A stretch of 64,000 nt of DNA, taken from NCBI GenBank assembly GCA_028686135.1, contig JAQUCP010000008.1, positions 1 to 64,000 of the forward strand. Reading direction: 5' to 3'. How positions within the stretch are numbered: the first letter of the stretch is position 1; every line of letters starts with the position of its first letter. Shown here one piece after another: positions 35,201-43,727 of this stretch. This stretch comes from UBA12481 sp012523435 (GTDB taxonomy: Bacteria; Bacteroidota; Bacteroidia; Bacteroidales; UBA12481). The translations under genes were made by a program, and so were the position numbers. The notes below the pieces were generated by a model. It worked only from the letters and a program-made list of their open reading frames with translations. It was not told the origin of the DNA and made no database searches.

Positions 35201-37054
35201 AAGGTAGTCGGGATTGATGCGGGTGCCCAGCTCCTGCGCTTTTCGAATATCGCGAAGGGCACCTGCAAAATCACCGACTTTAGCCAAAAGGTACGAGCGA
35301 TTACGGTAATAGTGGCCCTTGGTTGAATGAATGGCGATGGCTCGGTTGAAATCATTCAGTGCCTCTTCGTTCCTGTTTAAACGATCGTAGCAACGGCCTC
35401 GATAGTTTAGAATATCGGGATCATCCGGGCTGATTTGCAGGTAGGCAGTACAGTCCTCTGCGGCTTTTTTGAAATCACCAAGAGCATAATGGACCAAAGC
35501 ACGATTTTGATAAGCCTCAGTTTGATAGGGGTTTAGCTCGATAGCCCTATCCAGGTCGGTGATTGCTTTTTGGTTCTCCCCGAGGGAGCCATGAACTGCA
35601 CCCCGGTTGCTCAGGGCTTTACTGTAATCCGGATTAATTTTTAGAGCGATATTCAGATCAGTTAGGGCTTTTTTTGTCTCTCCTAGTGCGAACCAGGACT
35701 CTCCCCGGTTGCTATAGCTCATATAGCCAGATGGATTTGCCCGAATCGCTCTTGTATAGGATTCAACTGCTTCTCGATTTCGGTTCTGATCACGATACCA
35801 TAGTCCGAGGTTATTGTGGGCAATTGAACAATCCGGGTACTTCTGGAGCACATCGGTAAAAAGGGTTTCGGATGTTCGCCACACCTTTACCCGATTCCAG
35901 GTCATGACTCCCAGAAGAACCAGATATCCGGCTAGTAAGCCTATAATCAGAGGTTTAAAAATCTTCTTAAGACTTTTGTGGATGCCGATGGCAAAAAGAA
36001 AGAATAGTCCGCCGTATGCCAGGTAGGTAAACCGATCGGCCTCGAAAGCCTGTCCCGCTCCGAGTATCTGGAGGACAAACACAATATTCATCAGGAAAAA
36101 CAGCGTGCCGAATACAAATGCTTTATGCGATCGTCCAAATCGCCAGGCGAGGAAGAACAGGAGGATGACGACAGCAGCGCTGAGATAGAATGGGAATGTC
36201 AGGGAAGCGGGATTGGGATAGATGGCAGATAGCTGCCAGGGAAATACGGCCTTGGCCAGGTAAACGCATAGCGTGTAGGTCCCGATAAAGATCCTTTGCC
36301 AGAAAGGGATGCTGCTACTAACAATGAGTGTTCCCTGGTTTTGTAAGATATATATACCGAAGATTCCGGTTGCGAGAGCCAAAATCAGGAAAGGGATCTT
36401 GTTCCAAAGATGCCTAAACTTTAACTCTTTATGATGATAATAGTCCAGGCCGATCAGGATAATCGGCAAAGCCACTGCCTGAATTTTGGAGAGAAGAGCC
36501 ATGATGAAGACCGCCAGTGCCAACAGGTAGAAGAGTAAGCGCTTTTTTTGTAACCAATAGATATATAGGATTATAGACAGCAAAAAGAGAGAGCTGTAGA
36601 GCACATCTTTTCGCTCAGTTATCCAGACTACTGATTCCACCCGCATGGGATGGATGCCAAAAAGCAAGGTAGCCAGGCAGGCGATAAACAGATTCGCGCC
36701 AAGTTTCCGCAGTAACAGGTAAAACAGCCCAGTGGCCAGCAGGTGAAGTAGGATGTTGCTCAGGTGATAGCCCAGAGGGTTAAGTCTGAATAGCTGATAT
36801 TCAATGGCATACGTAAGTGTGGGCAATGGTCGGTAGCCACCAGTGATGGTTTGCGTGAAAATATTTCTGAGGTTATCAGCATTCAGCTCTCTGATATAGG
36901 GATTCTCGGTTACGTTCACATCATCCTCCCAGTTGACAAAGCCGTTTTGTAGGGCTGGAGAGAAGACGAAGAAGGTAACTATCAGAACAACAGATGGTAA
37001 GAGAATGCTAAAGAGTTTTTGGTGGCGAGAGCTGGTCTGATGTTCGAGGTGCAT
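35180..37054 (-). CDS. Polytopic membrane protein with C-terminal TPRs (TMTC-like, GT-C type)
   Basis: The first about 390 of 624 residues hold roughly 11 membrane segments, with a first periplasmic loop NGFVNWEDDVNVTENP carrying acidic residues in the place of the GT-C catalytic Asp. A strongly conserved block follows (LATLLFGIHPMRVESVVWITERKDVL). The last 230 residues are about seven TPR units (IAHNNLGLWYRDQNRNREAVESY and on). This plan matches TMTC-family O-mannosyltransferases and related bacterial proteins. It may glycosylate exported proteins, including T9SS cargo, but no substrate is shown. Confidence 0.75.
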   Translation of the reverse strand: MHLEHQTSSRHQKLFSILLPSVVLIVTFFVFSPALQNGFVNWEDDVNVTENPYIRELNADNLRNIFTQTITGGYRPLPTLTYAIEYQLFRLNPLGYHLSNILLHLLATGLFYLLLRKLGANLFIACLATLLFGIHPMRVESVVWITERKDVLYSSLFLLSIILYIYWLQKKRLLFYLLALAVFIMALLSKIQAVALPIILIGLDYYHHKELKFRHLWNKIPFLILALATGIFGIYILQNQGTLIVSSSIPFWQRIFIGTYTLCVYLAKAVFPWQLSAIYPNPASLTFPFYLSAAVVILLFFLAWRFGRSHKAFVFGTLFFLMNIVFVLQILGAGQAFEADRFTYLAYGGLFFLFAIGIHKSLKKIFKPLIIGLLAGYLVLLGVMTWNRVKVWRTSETLFTDVLQKYPDCSIAHNNLGLWYRDQNRNREAVESYTRAIRANPSGYMSYSNRGESWFALGETKKALTDLNIALKINPDYSKALSNRGAVHGSLGENQKAITDLDRAIELNPYQTEAYQNRALVHYALGDFKKAAEDCTAYLQISPDDPDILNYRGRCYDRLNRNEEALNDFNRAIAIHSTKGHYYRNRSYLLAKVGDFAGALRDIRKAQELGTRINPDYLKMLEIR

Positions 37055-37158
37055 GATCTTGCTTGTGGGTTTGATTCCTGTGACCTGCTTTAAAAATGGC
37101 CGATAAGATGAGATCAGGGTTTTTATGAAATAAAATTACACATTTATAAAAAAAATTG

Positions 37159-37187
37159 TTGCAAATATCAAAAATGCTTTATCTTTA
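37159..37187 (+). promoter_or_regulatory. Promoter of the T9SS protein gene
   Basis: TTG at 37159-37161 and TATCTTTA at 37180-37187, spaced 18 bases, fit the Bacteroidota -33/-7 pattern with one mismatch in the -7 element. It lies in the divergent region between the TPR protein and the T9SS protein, with a leader of about 28 bases. Confidence 0.5.
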
Positions 37188-37221
37188 ATTGCTTAATCTA
37201 ACCTTCAATATCTTAATCTGT

Positions 37222-39126
37222 ATGAGAAAATTTACACTGCTACTTGCATTAGCTGTGCTTTGTATATTAGCACAGGCACCAGCTCAGACCCCCGGGGTAA
37301 AAGGCAACGGGGAGGTGTTCTTTTCTGAGACCTTTGGCTGGGAGAATCCCGCTGATCCCAAAGGCTGGACAGCACCTGAAGGCTATTACTTCATCGATGC
37401 TGTCGATTATGGCTATAACTGGGTCTGGTGGCCCGGCGATGTTGGATTCGTTTCCAAGTGGACACAGGATCCTCCATTGCGTACAACCACGCAGTCAAAC
37501 GGGATGATCGCAAACTTCGTGGAGAAGTACAACATTGACAATAACGAAGCAGAGCTGAATCTGGACAATTCATTTGGCTTTCCGCCAATGGACTGCAGTC
37601 AGCACTCCTCCGTCATTGTCCGTTATGAAACACACTTTATGGCCTATGACCATGCTTCCATGTCACTTGAGATTTCCGTTGACGACTGGGCACGACAGGC
37701 CGTTATCAATGTCAACTTCGGATGTAGCCATAAAGACCGTCCGCTGGATAAACCCCCGGGAGAACCAGCTCTGTTTGTGGCAAATATTTCGGACGTGGTA
37801 GCCGGGATGCCGAATGTACAAATGAGAATCCGGTGGTGGGATACCCGCCTCTATTACTGGGCTATCGATGATTTTGAACTGGCCGAAGCTTATAATAACG
37901 ACTTGAAAATGAGCTTTGTACAAATGGAGTGGGATAATAACGATCCTGACGCTACTATGGCATGGATCTATAACATCCCAAAATCCCAACTCGATGGTGT
38001 TGGAGGATTTATGAACTTCATGGCTCCGGCTATCAACTTTGGAGAGAATGACCTGGAGGATGTTCATCTCAATCTTGACATTCTTAAGAACAATCAGAGT
38101 GTTTTTCAACGGGATTCCGAGAAACGAGATGTGGGTTACCTCTTTACCGATACAGCCTTAATTGTAGACAAATACTCCCCGACGGATTTTGGGCATTACA
38201 AGATCAATTGGGAGTATAAGAGCTCAGTTGCTGACGATAATCCAGCCGATAATATCATTGAAACGTATTTCCACGTGACGGATAGCGTCTATTCCCGTTC
38301 GGACGACACCAATGAGCTTGGATGGTCGATGACGAAGGAGTCCTACACCACGGAAAGCACCTCTAACGAAAACCATTTTGCCGGTTCTATATTCCCAATC
38401 TTTAATGACTGTGAAGTGGATGGAATCGCTGTGTACCTAGTCGGGGGTAAAGCTGACGAAAATATGTGGTATAACTTTGCGCTATACAAGGATACCGGAG
38501 AGGATGTTCCTTTCCCAATTCTTCAGACTGATTACGTCCAGCTCGATTCATCCGATTTCAATACTTGGGTTTATATGGAACTCCAGAAGGATGGTGAATC
38601 CGAGTTCCTGCATCCAGGAGATGTGGTGTATGCCGGTATCGAAATAGACAATTTCAATGAGGACTACCTGGTTCGGCGAAATCAGGGCCTGGAGATTGGA
38701 ACCGATAACTCAATTAAACTGGTTAACTCATCTAGTGTCGGTATTTTCGATGGTGGCTTTAATACTGGGCTTGACAACTATTACGGGAAACGGAATTACA
38801 TGATTAGATTGTTTCTCAATGACCATAGCAATGCCGTGGACGGCGTGGATGTGAAGGAGGGATTGACCAGCAGCCTGGGCCAAAATTTCCCTAACCCGTT
38901 CAATGGTAAAACGGAGATTAGCTATGAGCTGACTGAAGGGTCGGATGTGATCATCGATGTGATGGATCTCACCGGGCGGAAGGTCATGGAGTTCAATGAA
39001 GGCTATAAGCCCACGGGCAGACACCACCTGGAAATTAACGCCGGGAACCTGCAATCGGGGGTTTATTTCTACACGTTGCGTGCCGGAAGTATCACTGTTA
39101 CCAAACAGATGGTAGTCACACAGTAG
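37222..39126 (+). CDS. Secreted protein with T9SS type A sorting domain
   Basis: From the ATG at 37222 the product is 634 residues with a signal peptide (FTLLLALAVLCILAQAPAQ). The N-terminal domain (FFSETFGWENPADPKGWT...DFELAEAYNNDLKM) looks like a lectin-like or jelly-roll module; a choice/CARDB-like region follows. The C-terminus is a clear T9SS type A domain (LGQNFPNPFNGKTEISYEL, GRKVMEFNEG, GVYFYTLRAGSITVTKQMVV). It should be secreted or surface-anchored through the type IX system. No enzymatic residues are evident. It has a solid promoter and a strong terminator, so it is monocistronic and probably well expressed. Confidence 0.85.
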   Translation: MRKFTLLLALAVLCILAQAPAQTPGVKGNGEVFFSETFGWENPADPKGWTAPEGYYFIDAVDYGYNWVWWPGDVGFVSKWTQDPPLRTTTQSNGMIANFVEKYNIDNNEAELNLDNSFGFPPMDCSQHSSVIVRYETHFMAYDHASMSLEISVDDWARQAVINVNFGCSHKDRPLDKPPGEPALFVANISDVVAGMPNVQMRIRWWDTRLYYWAIDDFELAEAYNNDLKMSFVQMEWDNNDPDATMAWIYNIPKSQLDGVGGFMNFMAPAINFGENDLEDVHLNLDILKNNQSVFQRDSEKRDVGYLFTDTALIVDKYSPTDFGHYKINWEYKSSVADDNPADNIIETYFHVTDSVYSRSDDTNELGWSMTKESYTTESTSNENHFAGSIFPIFNDCEVDGIAVYLVGGKADENMWYNFALYKDTGEDVPFPILQTDYVQLDSSDFNTWVYMELQKDGESEFLHPGDVVYAGIEIDNFNEDYLVRRNQGLEIGTDNSIKLVNSSSVGIFDGGFNTGLDNYYGKRNYMIRLFLNDHSNAVDGVDVKEGLTSSLGQNFPNPFNGKTEISYELTEGSDVIIDVMDLTGRKVMEFNEGYKPTGRHHLEINAGNLQSGVYFYTLRAGSITVTKQMVVTQ

Positions 39127-39147
39127 ATTTTTTCTGGTTGAATCAGG

Positions 39148-39180
39148 GAGGCTATCCACCAGGGTAGCCTCTTTTTTTTT
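39148..39180 (+). terminator. Rho-independent terminator
   Basis: GAGGCTA (39148-39154) and TAGCCTC (39165-39171) form a 7-bp stem with a 10-base loop, followed by nine T. It ends the T9SS protein transcript. Confidence 0.85.
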
Positions 39181-39262
39181 CTTCCTGCGTAGTGCCCTTT
39201 GGATTGTGGTTAGGGCTATTGTTTCATAATCTGTATCTTCGCAACCTATTTTAGATCAGACT

Positions 39263-39880
39263 ATGGAATTGATCAGAGAATTGATTGATTGGTACATGCA
39301 GAATATCGGTTACCTGACTGTTTTTCTGCTGATGATGATTGAAGGTTCCTTTATTCCCATGCCATCCGAGCTGGTGATTCCCCCCGCAGCCTTCCTGGCC
39401 GCTAAAGGCGAGCTTAACTTTGTGATGGTGGTCGTCGTTGGTACAGCAGGTGCCCTGACCGGTGCTTTGATCAATTACGCGTTGAGCTATACACTGGGCC
39501 GAAAAGTTATATACATGCTGGCAGATACTAAACTGGCACATCTAATCCTGATCGACCGAGAAAAGGTAATCAAGGCAGAGGAGTTTTTTAACCGAAACGG
39601 TAAAAGCGCCACATTTATCGGCCGACTGGTACCTGCTGTCCGTCAACTGATTTCCATCCCTGCCGGGCTCTCCAAGATGAAACTGCCGACTTTTATCCTG
39701 TGGACCACCCTGGGTGCAGGAATCTGGAATATCGTTCTCGCCCTGCTGGGTTACTTTTTCTATAGCCAGAAGGAGCTGCTCGAGAAGTACTTCCACGAAA
39801 TCACCATCGGAGTCCTCATCCTTGGTGGGCTATTCGTGCTTTGGTTGATTATTAAAGCAGTTCGGAAGCGAAGGGCTTGA
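39263..39880 (+). CDS. DedA family membrane protein
   Basis: The 205-residue protein has the DedA/SNARE-associated motif set: an ESFIPMPSELVIP-like sequence (EGSFIPMPSEL near residue 27) and GRLVPAVRQLISIPAGLSKM near 120, with about five membrane or re-entrant segments. Family members are envelope scramblases or flippases for undecaprenyl phosphate or phospholipids. The gene is transcribed alone after a strong terminator and converges on the Spy-like genes. Confidence 0.88.
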   Translation: MELIRELIDWYMQNIGYLTVFLLMMIEGSFIPMPSELVIPPAAFLAAKGELNFVMVVVVGTAGALTGALINYALSYTLGRKVIYMLADTKLAHLILIDREKVIKAEEFFNRNGKSATFIGRLVPAVRQLISIPAGLSKMKLPTFILWTTLGAGIWNIVLALLGYFFYSQKELLEKYFHEITIGVLILGGLFVLWLIIKAVRKRRA

Positions 39881-39902
39881 TTATCAGATTGTATGGAGAA
39901 CT

Positions 39903-40379
39903 CTATCTGAACCGACGTCCCATACCACCACCATAACCTGCTCCCATCCCTCGTCCATAACCTGCGCCGACACCAGCAGCACCAAATCTTCCGCCACCTC
40001 TGCCACCAAATCTGGCAGCACCGCGGCCTGGAGCAAGCATCCCGGTACCATAGCCCGGACGAGTAATCGTGACACCTGCATCGTTGAGCAGTTTGTCAAC
40101 ATCGTTGCGGTGTTTAATCAGAAGCTGATCCTTCTGATTCCTTACCTCCAGCCACTCAGCCTGATCGGCTGTCGTACGCAATTGAGTGCGCATGGCATCC
40201 ATCTGAGTAATATGCTCGGTTCTCATTTGATCCATCTTGGCCTTCTGCTCATCATTCAGTTGTGAGTAATTGATGCAGGCACCGGTTCCACGTCCATAGC
40301 GTACCTGGGCCTGAAGAGCCATGGTGCCAGCTGCAATCATCAGCGTGGCCACCATTAAAATTCTAGTTTTCCTTTTCAT
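39903..40379 (-). CDS. Small secreted Spy/CpxP-like protein with Gly/Arg-rich tail
   Basis: The 158-residue protein has a signal peptide (LMVATLMIAAGTMALQA), a helical middle (LNDEQKAKMDQMRTEHITQMDAMRTQL, an LTxxQ-like element in the form LNDEQ) and a tail of about 45 residues dominated by Gly and Arg (GGRGGGRFG, GMGRRFR). The helical part resembles periplasmic metal-binding chaperones of the CpxP/Spy/CnrX type. It is the last gene of the ECF sigma operon, 27 bases after its neighbour. The tail may bind nucleic acid, polyanion or membrane, but that is unproven. Confidence 0.65.
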   Translation of the reverse strand: MKRKTRILMVATLMIAAGTMALQAQVRYGRGTGACINYSQLNDEQKAKMDQMRTEHITQMDAMRTQLRTTADQAEWLEVRNQKDQLLIKHRNDVDKLLNDAGVTITRPGYGTGMLAPGRGAARFGGRGGGRFGAAGVGAGYGRGMGAGYGGGMGRRFR

Positions 40380-40405
40380 GATATTGATATTTAATTGTTT
40401 ATTGA

Positions 40406-40990
40406 TTATTCATTTGTCAATGGACGATTCCTCCACCCGCGCCCACGATCAATCGGCGGACCGGCACCCTGCCGACGCCCCTGACCCCGAGGTACAACCA
40501 CTTCACCATCCGGGTTAATCACATTTTGCATGATCCAGTAAAAGGTTTGTTGCTGATCATCATTACAATACGACTTAAGCCCCAGGTAATGATTAACAGT
40601 TAACTTCTTTAGCTTAACATGCCATTCGCCAATCTCTTCCGAAAGAGAATCAAGAACCAGCTGGTTGGGCTGCTCTTGAATCATCTCCTGTAAAAGTTTA
40701 TTCCTTAAGTCAGTCATGTTAGAGCTGATTGATCTTGCCTCCCGGCCATAATCCATACTCAACCTCCAGAAGTGCTCTTGCTGTTGAGGGGTTAATCCGA
40801 GCTGTTCAGTAAGAAATAAAACCCCTTGATTCTCAGGAAGATAAGTAGAGTCCTTTGGTTGAATTTCCAACTCGGTTGATTCTGGCTCCTGATTATCACG
40901 ATTGATATGAACAAACACCGAGGCAATGGTTGCGATGTTAGTGACCAGGAGGAAGAGGATCAGTCCGATTATCAAGTTTTTTTTTATCAT
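40406..40990 (-). CDS. Membrane-anchored Spy/CnrX-like periplasmic protein
   Basis: Starting at the ATG at 40990, the product is 194 residues. A membrane anchor (KNLIIGLILFLLVTNIATIASVFV) leads into a periplasmic helical domain with LTEQLGLTPQQQEHFWRL (the LTxxQ motif) and further heptad helices, then an Arg/Gly-rich end (GQGRRQGAGPPIDRGRGWRN). The preceding AAAGGAGG Shine-Dalgarno site (spaced 8 bases) is stronger than usual in this phylum. By analogy with CnrX it may sense metals or envelope stress and hold the sigma/anti-sigma pair in check. It lies directly downstream of the anti-sigma gene. Confidence 0.68.
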   Translation of the reverse strand: MIKKNLIIGLILFLLVTNIATIASVFVHINRDNQEPESTELEIQPKDSTYLPENQGVLFLTEQLGLTPQQQEHFWRLSMDYGREARSISSNMTDLRNKLLQEMIQEQPNQLVLDSLSEEIGEWHVKLKKLTVNHYLGLKSYCNDDQQQTFYWIMQNVINPDGEVVVPRGQGRRQGAGPPIDRGRGWRNRPLTNE

Positions 40991-41008
40991 GGTGTGGCCT
41001 CCTTTCAA

Positions 41009-41443
41009 TTAATTACCTAAAAAGAAGGTTTCCATTGGTTCCTCGTGCAAGTCACTGATCATCAAACTGGACATGTCCGTTGTGATCTTGTTGTGCGCCT
41101 GATTCTCTGTCAAAACGCGGCCAATACCAAACCCGCCGATTAATCCTGCTAAGATAAAAAGCCCGAGCACTAAAGTCGGGATCAGTCGTGCCCTGAGCGG
41201 CTGGTAGGTAGCGGCGATTGATGATTCCTGCAGATGCCCAATAACACGGGTTGCAAGGAATGGATCGTCTTCCAGAGCTTTTTCAGCCTGGATTCCTGAG
41301 AGCACCTCGTTGGTGTAACTTAAAAACGAACGACCAGCCGGACATTCATCCAAATGTTGCTGGATTTTCCGTGATTCGTTCTCCGGCATTTCGCCCCGGA
41401 GGTAAGGAATCAAATCGATCGTATGAATTTTTTTGCAGTTCAT
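41009..41443 (-). CDS. Zinc-finger type anti-sigma factor, membrane-bound
   Basis: The 144-residue protein has an N-terminal anti-sigma zinc finger-like region (KIHTIDLIPYLRGEMPENESRKIQQHLDECPAGRSF). The HLDEC half is intact but the second Cys of the usual CxxC is Gly, so zinc binding is doubtful. One membrane segment follows (LIPTLVLGLFILAGLIGGFGI) with a short periplasmic tail. It presumably binds the ECF sigma factor encoded 48 bases upstream and releases it on an envelope signal. Confidence 0.75.
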   Translation of the reverse strand: MNCKKIHTIDLIPYLRGEMPENESRKIQQHLDECPAGRSFLSYTNEVLSGIQAEKALEDDPFLATRVIGHLQESSIAATYQPLRARLIPTLVLGLFILAGLIGGFGIGRVLTENQAHNKITTDMSSLMISDLHEEPMETFFLGN

Positions 41444-41491
41444 GGTGATGCTCTCTATTTGGTTAGAAACATTTTGTTTGAAAAACTTGCG

Positions 41492-42076
41492 TTAGGTTCT
41501 GGTTTTTTTGTAACAGTGCCATAATTTTTTCTGTAGGTTCTTCCTCGCCCTGAAAAGGAGCGATTCAACCGATGGTATTGACACATTCATCACTTCGGAG
41601 ATCTCTTTATAAGATAAATCGTCGTATTCGTACAGGACGAAAGCAGTACGTTGTTTCTCCGGGATTGATTCGATGGCGGCATGGAGCGTTCTCGACCGGT
41701 CGGATTGCTCCATTTGTTGCCCCGGATCCAGTTGCCCCTGATCGGGGAGATTGCGTGTAACAGCTCCAGGGGAATTCTCGTCCGACTGGTCAATGCTGAT
41801 GGTGTTAGATCTTTTCTTGTTGTTTCTAAGATAGTTAAGCGATTGATTGACAGTGATCCGGTAGATCCAGGTATTGAGGCCCGACTGGAATCGGAATTTG
41901 TGAATGTTGCGAATGACATCAATCAGCACCTCTTGAGTGATATCCCGGGCATCTTCATCGTTGCGGACAAAACCCCTGGCAGTCCGTAGGATTCTCGACT
42001 GATAGCGGTCGACCAGAATCCGGATAGCCGGCTCTTCTCCGTTCCGGATCTGTTCGATCAGTTGTTGGTCATCCAT
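41492..42076 (-). CDS. ECF RNA polymerase sigma factor
   Basis: The 194-residue protein has sigma region 2 (ILVDRYQSRILRTARGFVRNDEDARDITQEVLIDVIRNIHKF, GLNTWIYRITVNQSLNYLR) and region 4 (AIESIPEKQRTAFVLYEYDDLSYKEISEVMNVSIPSVESLLFRARKNLQKKL), as in sigma-24/RpoE-type ECF factors. It heads an operon with an anti-sigma factor and two Spy-like proteins. An unusual perfect 11-bp dyad lies just before its start (42089-42118), suggesting its own control. Confidence 0.88.
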   Translation of the reverse strand: MDDQQLIEQIRNGEEPAIRILVDRYQSRILRTARGFVRNDEDARDITQEVLIDVIRNIHKFRFQSGLNTWIYRITVNQSLNYLRNNKKRSNTISIDQSDENSPGAVTRNLPDQGQLDPGQQMEQSDRSRTLHAAIESIPEKQRTAFVLYEYDDLSYKEISEVMNVSIPSVESLLFRARKNLQKKLWHCYKKTRT

Positions 42077-42088
42077 CCTCGATAATTC

Positions 42089-42118
42089 TTCGTGTCAAAT
42101 TACCTCTTTTGACACGAA
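42089..42118. promoter_or_regulatory. 11-bp inverted repeat TTCGTGTCAAA before the ECF sigma gene
   Basis: TTCGTGTCAAA (42089-42099) and TTTGACACGAA (42108-42118) are perfect inverted repeats with an 8-base spacer, 12 bases from the sigma factor ATG. This fits a dimer-binding operator or an autoregulated promoter. It could also serve as a terminator for the upstream lipoprotein gene, but it has no T-run. Confidence 0.6.
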
Positions 42119-42165
42119 TCAGCAATAAAACTTGCGCTCAAGGATCTCGACTATAGAATTCCGAT

Positions 42166-43488
42166 CTAAAAGGATAGTTGCGTTGAGGTGAGGTTTGGAT
42201 CTGTTGTTAAGAGGTTAGGATTAAATCCGATAGCCTGCCCACCACAATCACCCACCTGGAGAAGGATCTTTTCCTCATTCCAAAGAGTTGTGGAGCCTTC
42301 GGCTTCAAAAAGTCCGAAAAACTTCAGTTTAAACCCGCAAGCTCCGATAAACATTGCTTTAGCCTGTTGGCAGGCAGGATAGAACGTGTAATCTCCTCCG
42401 AGTAAAAAGGCGGTATGGATCCATGGGATAATCGATTCTCCGAATATCTGAAGCTCCAGCCTGGGGAATCCCAATCCGAAGTTGATAGCAATAGCTGATG
42501 CCGCTCCGGTTTGAGCTTGCTCCTTTACTATGTCGAAATCTCCCACTTCCCCCAAAACAAAAACTCCTTTCCCCGGCATATAACCAATTCCGGTGGAGGA
42601 GTCGTAAGTAAACCGCGCTGACATCAGGGATGATCCTTCGGGAGGTACGGCTGTCTGGGCAACAAACAACACCTTGACATTCACCACGACTGGGATGCCA
42701 TGGACTAAAAATGGGTACTTGAGCAAGGTTACCGGGAACTCAAAGTTGAGAAAGTCAGTACCCGCTGCAATAGCTGTAATGGAGAGCGTCAGCTCTCCTT
42801 TTAGGTGTTCATTGATCGTCTCGTAGTTTGTAACTTGAGAATTTTCAAAGATGATTTTGGTCTTCGTGGTGAATCGGTCAATAACCCCTTTGCATTCGAA
42901 TCGTACCTTGATTAAGCTATCAATCTTTTTTTCAATTTGTTGGGTGACCTCGGCGTGGTCACCTTTAAATTTCATTTCAACCTTGTAATCGTATTCGCCA
43001 ACCTTTAAGGTGATCGAAAAAGTTTGCTCATCTGACTTTAAATAGGGGTAGGTTTTCCCGTCGATCAAAAGCTCTGGAGCCTGCAACTCCGTAAAACCGG
43101 CTTCGTATTCCCAAGCTATTTCGCCATTGTCAACGGCTTCATTCAGAGTGGCATAGCCAGTTTCGACCATGATTTCATCCCCCTGATCTTCAATGTATTC
43201 AACTTTTCGTAAGGCGAGTCCGTGAATGAAAATGATATCTCCTTCGTTTAACCCATTGGCCAGGTCGCTGTTTTTGGAGAAATAATACCGGTATTCGCTG
43301 GTATCTGCATGGATCAGGTCGGCAACAGCATCTTCATCGAAATAGACTGTTGAAGGAGTCCATTCAACATCACAAACAAATTTGTTGTTCTTGTTTTGAT
43401 CATCCGGATTGAGCGGATCTTTGTCGCAGGCAGACAATAGCAGGGTGCTCAAAATGGCTACCCAAATGAGGTTTTTGTGGATAAACAT
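42166..43488 (-). CDS. Lipoprotein of unknown function
   Basis: The 440-residue protein has a lipoprotein signal (LLLSAC, Cys at residue 21) followed by DKDPLNPDDQNKNN, a negatively charged linker typical of exposed Bacteroidota lipoproteins. The rest is beta-rich with no recognised motif; the middle part repeats alternating hydrophobic strands (ELTLSITAIAAGTDFLNFEFPVTLL) and four Cys lie in the C-terminal third (YPACQQAK, IGACGFK, VGDCGGQ). I do not recognise the family. It stands alone between the sigma operon and the scaffold gap. Confidence 0.6.
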   Translation of the reverse strand: MFIHKNLIWVAILSTLLLSACDKDPLNPDDQNKNNKFVCDVEWTPSTVYFDEDAVADLIHADTSEYRYYFSKNSDLANGLNEGDIIFIHGLALRKVEYIEDQGDEIMVETGYATLNEAVDNGEIAWEYEAGFTELQAPELLIDGKTYPYLKSDEQTFSITLKVGEYDYKVEMKFKGDHAEVTQQIEKKIDSLIKVRFECKGVIDRFTTKTKIIFENSQVTNYETINEHLKGELTLSITAIAAGTDFLNFEFPVTLLKYPFLVHGIPVVVNVKVLFVAQTAVPPEGSSLMSARFTYDSSTGIGYMPGKGVFVLGEVGDFDIVKEQAQTGAASAIAINFGLGFPRLELQIFGESIIPWIHTAFLLGGDYTFYPACQQAKAMFIGACGFKLKFFGLFEAEGSTTLWNEEKILLQVGDCGGQAIGFNPNLLTTDPNLTSTQLSF

Positions 43489-43567
43489 GGTTGCTAGGTT
43501 TTTGGAAAAGATAAAGTTAACCTAAAAATGGCAAATTACCCAGCTGGAGAAAGAAAATAGGTTCAGG

Positions 43568-43667
43568 NNNNNNNNNNNNNNNNNNNNNNNNNNNNNNNNN
43601 NNNNNNNNNNNNNNNNNNNNNNNNNNNNNNNNNNNNNNNNNNNNNNNNNNNNNNNNNNNNNNNNNNN
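43568..43667. other. Assembly gap (100 N)
   Basis: A run of exactly 100 undetermined bases, the conventional size for a scaffold join of unknown length. A dispersed palindromic repeat begins 17 bases to its right, a likely reason the contigs broke here. Sequence may be missing. Confidence 0.99.
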
Positions 43668-43684
43668 TAGGTAGGAGAAGAAAG

Positions 43685-43713
43685 ACCTGTCAGGTTTCAC
43701 AAACCTGACAGGT
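43685..43713. repeat. Palindromic repeat, copy 2 (ACCTGTCAGGTTT hairpin)
   Basis: Perfect 13-bp inverted repeats at 43685-43697 and 43701-43713 surround a 3-base loop (CAC). The ACCTGTCAGGT core is the same as at 134-166. It lies 14 bases beyond the 3' end of the tRNA-Gln gene, and on the minus strand it is followed by a T-rich stretch, so it probably also ends the tRNA transcript. Confidence 0.8.
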
Positions 43714-43727
43714 TAAGCCTTTTAGTG

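Noticed and set aside
43568..43667. A real biological low-complexity region
   Set aside because: It is exactly 100 N, a scaffolding placeholder.
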